The notes under the pieces were generated by a model, which was given only the letters and a program-made list of their open reading frames with translations, searched no databases and had not been told where the DNA came from. A program made the translations under genes and the position numbers. A stretch of DNA of 64,000 nt from Flavobacterium sp. GSB-24 (GTDB lineage: Bacteria > Bacteroidota > Bacteroidia > Flavobacteriales > Flavobacteriaceae), in the NCBI RefSeq assembly GCF_027924665.1, contig NZ_AP027043.1:4836001-4900000 (forward strand), written 5' to 3'. Of the stretch, positions 61,414 to 64,000 are shown piece by piece. Numbering within the stretch: position 1 is the stretch's first letter; each line of letters starts with the position of its first letter.

Positions 61414-62538
61414 ATGAAACAAAAAATAACTTTCATAACGATTACGTTTCTCCTAACGTTTAACCTGTTTGCTCAAAGTACTTATGTCTTTTTAGGATCG
61501 TACAATCGTGATAAATCGGCAGAGGCTATTCAGGTTTATCAGCTCGATACTTTAAGTGGTAAATTGGTAAAGGTTACTTCGGTTAAGAATATTGTTAATC
61601 CTTCTTTTTTAACTCTTTCTCCAAATGGTAAATTTGTTTATGCGTGTACCGATACCAAAACGCCGAACGCGGGAAGCATTAGTAGTTTTGAGTTTAATCC
61701 TGCAGCTAAAAGTCTGACTTTTCTAAACAGTCAGAGAAGCGGAGGCGAAAATCCTGTTTATGTTGCCGTTCACAAAAGTGGCAAATGGATTGCAAATGCC
61801 AATTATACAGAAGGAAGCGTTTCTGTTTTCCCGATTTTAGAAAACGGAAAAATAGATTCTATTGCACAGAATTTTCAATATATGGAAGGAAGCACACACA
61901 AAGAAAGACAAACAAGATCTCATGTCCATTCCTCTGTGTTTTCTCCCCAATTTGATTATCTCTTTTTACCCGATTTAGGTGCCGATAAAATCCGTTGTTA
62001 TGCTTTTGATGAAAATCGAAAAAAGCCGTTAATGGAAACTAAAAATCCATTTACCAAAACCGATTTAGAAGCTGGTCCAAGACATTTTACCTTTCATCCG
62101 AATCAAAAATTTGGTTATTGTATTGAAGAAATGGCGGGTCAAATAAGTGTTTATAAATATAATGATGGCGTTTTAAACAAAATCCAGCGCATTGCTGCTC
62201 ATCCTGACAAAATAAAAGAAGGTTTTGAAAGTTCAGACATTCATATTTCACCAGACGGAAAATTTCTATACGCCACAAACCGAGGTCAAGAAAACAATAT
62301 TGCCATTTTCTCTATTGACGAAAATGGCCTTTTGAAAAATATTGGTTATCAACCGACTTTAGGAAAACATCCTCGAATTTTTGCCATTGATGAAAGCGGC
62401 AAATTTTTGGTTGCTTCGAATGTTCTCACTGGGAATGTGATTGTTTTTAGAAGAGATCCCAAAACGGGATTACTAAAGAAAGTTGGTAAAGAAATTAAAA
62501 TGGAAAATGTTTCGTGTGTGCAGATTAAACGGATTTAA
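61414..62538 (+). CDS. Secreted lactonase-family beta-propeller
   Basis: 374 residues with a signal peptide (ends NLFAQ near 20). Seven-bladed lactonase/YbhE-type repeats: PSFLTLSPNGKFVYACTD, NPVYVAVHKSGKWIANANY, HVHSSVFSPQFDYLFLPDLGADKIRCYAFD, GPRHFTFHPNQKFGYCIEEM and DIHISPDGKFLYATNRGQENNIAIF. Cytoplasmic relatives are 6-phosphogluconolactonases; an exported one must act on another lactone in the periplasm. Confidence 0.92.
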   Translation: MKQKITFITITFLLTFNLFAQSTYVFLGSYNRDKSAEAIQVYQLDTLSGKLVKVTSVKNIVNPSFLTLSPNGKFVYACTDTKTPNAGSISSFEFNPAAKSLTFLNSQRSGGENPVYVAVHKSGKWIANANYTEGSVSVFPILENGKIDSIAQNFQYMEGSTHKERQTRSHVHSSVFSPQFDYLFLPDLGADKIRCYAFDENRKKPLMETKNPFTKTDLEAGPRHFTFHPNQKFGYCIEEMAGQISVYKYNDGVLNKIQRIAAHPDKIKEGFESSDIHISPDGKFLYATNRGQENNIAIFSIDENGLLKNIGYQPTLGKHPRIFAIDESGKFLVASNVLTGNVIVFRRDPKTGLLKKVGKEIKMENVSCVQIKRI

Positions 62539-62599
62539 TTTATTTTATAATGACATATTCTACGATCTCAATTAAAAACTAACTATAAAACTTCAAAAA

Positions 62600-63127
62600 A
62601 TGACAAAACCATATTTCAACTTACAACCCGATTTTTTAGAAGATGAAATCGTAAAATTAATTCCTTTAGAAGAAAGTCATTTTGAAGAGCTGTTCAAAGT
62701 TGCTTCAGATCCTTTAATTTGGGAACAGCATCCTGCAAAAGACAGAAGTAACAGAAAAGGTTTTAAAACCTTTTTTGAAACAGGAATAAATTCTACGGGT
62801 GCTTTTTTAATTTTAGATAAGCAAACCAATGAAATTATAGGAACTACCCGTTATTACGATTATAAACCAGAAAACTCAAGTATTGCGATTGGATATACTT
62901 TCTTAGCAAGAAAATTTTGGGGCGGACCTTATAATAAATCTTGTAAAAAACTATTGATTGATTATGCTTTTCAATATATAAATTCGATAATATTTCATGT
63001 TGCAGCAGAAAATTTCCGTTCGCAGAAAGCCGTTTTAAAATTGGGAGCGCAAAAAACGAATACAATGGTAGTTGTTAATAATGGGATAAATTTGCCCCAC
63101 TTTGAATATGAACTTAAGAAGAGTTAA
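62600..63127 (+). CDS. RimJ/RimL-like GNAT acetyltransferase
   Basis: 175 residues. VKLIPLEESHFEELFKVASDPLIWEQHPAKDR is the typical opening, and IGYTFLARKFWGGPYNKSCKKLLIDYAF the acetyl-CoA region. HVAAENFRSQKAVLKLGAQK follows. Substrate unknown. Preceded by 61 bases of AT-rich DNA. Confidence 0.9.
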   Translation: MTKPYFNLQPDFLEDEIVKLIPLEESHFEELFKVASDPLIWEQHPAKDRSNRKGFKTFFETGINSTGAFLILDKQTNEIIGTTRYYDYKPENSSIAIGYTFLARKFWGGPYNKSCKKLLIDYAFQYINSIIFHVAAENFRSQKAVLKLGAQKTNTMVVVNNGINLPHFEYELKKS

Positions 63128-63361
63128 TGAGTTATGAGTTAGAAGTTAGAAATCAAACTAGAGTCATCGGCTAATTATTGTGGCGTTTAACCCAAACTCA
63201 CAGCTTATAACCCACTACTCATAATTCAAAACCTCATAATTCAAAACCTCATAACCCATAACCCATAACTCATAACCCACTACTCATAATTCAAAACCTC
63301 ATAACCCATAACTCATAACCCTTAACTAATAACCCTTAACCCACAACCCACAACCCATAAC
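63128..63361. repeat. Mirror-image heptad arrays
   Basis: TGAGTTA, TGAGTTA, GAAGTTA from 63128, then after about 50 bases a long opposite-sense array of CATAACC, CATAACT, CATAATT and CACAACC units to 63361. It fills nearly the whole 246-base gap. Confidence 0.85.
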
Positions 63362-63373
63362 TCCAAAAAAAAA

Positions 63374-63955
63374 ATGAAAAGAATTACAGTTTTCTGCGCC
63401 TCAAGTTTTGGTACTGATAAAATTTACGAAGAACAAGCAATTGCATTGGGTAGAACTTTAGCCGAACAAAATATAGAATTAGTATATGGAGGTGCTAATG
63501 TAGGTTTGATGGGCGCAGTTGCCGATGGAACTTTAAATGCAGGCGGAAAAGTAATTGGCGTTCTTCCTAACTTCTTAAGATCTAAAGAAATTGCACATCA
63601 AGGCTTAACCGAATTGATTTTGGTTGAAAGTATGCATGAACGCAAAACCAAAATGAATGAATTATGCGACGGTGTAATTGCGCTTCCGGGTGGTTTTGGA
63701 ACTCTTGAAGAGCTTTTCGAAATGCTGACTTGGGCACAATTAGGACTTCATAAAAAGCCTATTGCAATTTTAAACGTCAATGGTTTCTACGATTCACTTT
63801 TAGAATTGCTTGAAACTATGACAGAAAAAGGTCTTTTGAAAGAGGTAAATCAAAAAATGCTTTTGGTGAGTGAGGATTTAGAAGATTTATTGAACCAAAT
63901 GAAAAATTACATTCCTCCAACAGTTGGAAAATGGATTGATAAAAAGGAAGTTTAA
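63374..63955 (+). CDS. LOG-family (TIGR00730) Rossmann-fold protein
   Basis: 193 residues. VYGGANVGLMGAVADGTL at 38-54, MHERK at 87-91 and PGGFGTLEE at 105-113 are the family signature. Members cleave nucleoside 5'-monophosphates (cytokinin-type or plain AMP) to base and ribose 5-phosphate. It is complete within the window. Confidence 0.94.
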   Translation: MKRITVFCASSFGTDKIYEEQAIALGRTLAEQNIELVYGGANVGLMGAVADGTLNAGGKVIGVLPNFLRSKEIAHQGLTELILVESMHERKTKMNELCDGVIALPGGFGTLEELFEMLTWAQLGLHKKPIAILNVNGFYDSLLELLETMTEKGLLKEVNQKMLLVSEDLEDLLNQMKNYIPPTVGKWIDKKEV

Positions 63956-64000
63956 AACCTTTTTAAAAATACTGTAAAACATTCAACCAAAATTAACTAA

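Overview
The window is chromosomal DNA of a Bacteroidota bacterium, very probably a Flavobacterium. The evidence is the AT-rich base composition, the A-rich rather than Shine-Dalgarno gene starts, promoters of the TTG / TAnnTTTG type, a SusC/SusD pair, a Rho factor with a long Asn/Gln/Gly-rich insert, and many protein families typical of flavobacteria (DUF3667, DUF4293, DUF4919, secreted M28 peptidase). I see no rRNA, tRNA, CRISPR array, insertion sequence or phage.

Region 1 (1-9200): a cut-off rubredoxin-domain gene and a Lys/Ala-rich histone-H1-like gene, then a leftward molybdenum-cofactor operon. In transcription order it is moeA, a TSUP permease, mobA, a uroporphyrinogen-III methyltransferase, moaD, moeB-rhodanese, an LprI-like lipocalin-sized protein, moaE, a moaC-moaB fusion and moaA. 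Moco plus siroheme synthesis points to nitrate/nitrite assimilation, with the reductases probably outside the window to the left. A 10-7-10 palindrome covers the moeA promoter.

Region 2 (9200-23700): a rightward organosulfur-scavenging locus with SusC, SusD, three formylglycine-type sulfatases, a tiny membrane protein, a sterol-desaturase-family hydroxylase, a rhodanese-thioredoxin fusion and a YeiH/PSE permease. Its 0.9-kb leader holds a promoter, an operator-like 20-mer that recurs 17/20 inside the locus, and two unannotated short ORFs whose ends are runs of Cys codons (28 and 10 codons) overlapping or abutting RNA hairpins. This looks like cysteine-responsive attenuation.

Region 3 (23800-37700): housekeeping and regulatory genes, including a glycosyltransferase, rocD with a divergent Lrp regulator, a dienelactone hydrolase, an M28 peptidase, rho, a NarL-type two-component pair, a phosphoesterase, truA and an MsbA-like ABC exporter.

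Region 4 (37700-39100): two tandem genes for secreted ubiquitins. Each is a signal peptide joined exactly to a domain about 68% and 63% identical to eukaryotic ubiquitin. The Gly-Gly tail is replaced by Pro-Cys-Asn, and each gene has its own near-copy of promoter and terminator.

Region 5 (39100-64000): a NUMOD4-like protein, lpdA, then a long run of rightward small genes. It includes an SPFH-SHOCT / zinc-ribbon / coiled-coil cluster with a TPM protein nearby (like the Bacillus YdjGHI set), DUF2314-ankyrin and SUFU proteins, many DUF proteins, a DUF2975/HTH pair, quinone-reductase-like, NmrA-like, AraC, a lone ArsR C-terminal domain, a beta-lactamase-family protein, MBL hydrolase, lactonase, GNATs and a LOG-family protein.

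Intergenic DNA throughout carries arrays of exact 7-base (sometimes 8-base) period, often as mirror-image pairs, plus a 25-bp interspersed repeat and several terminators that share the same stem sequence.
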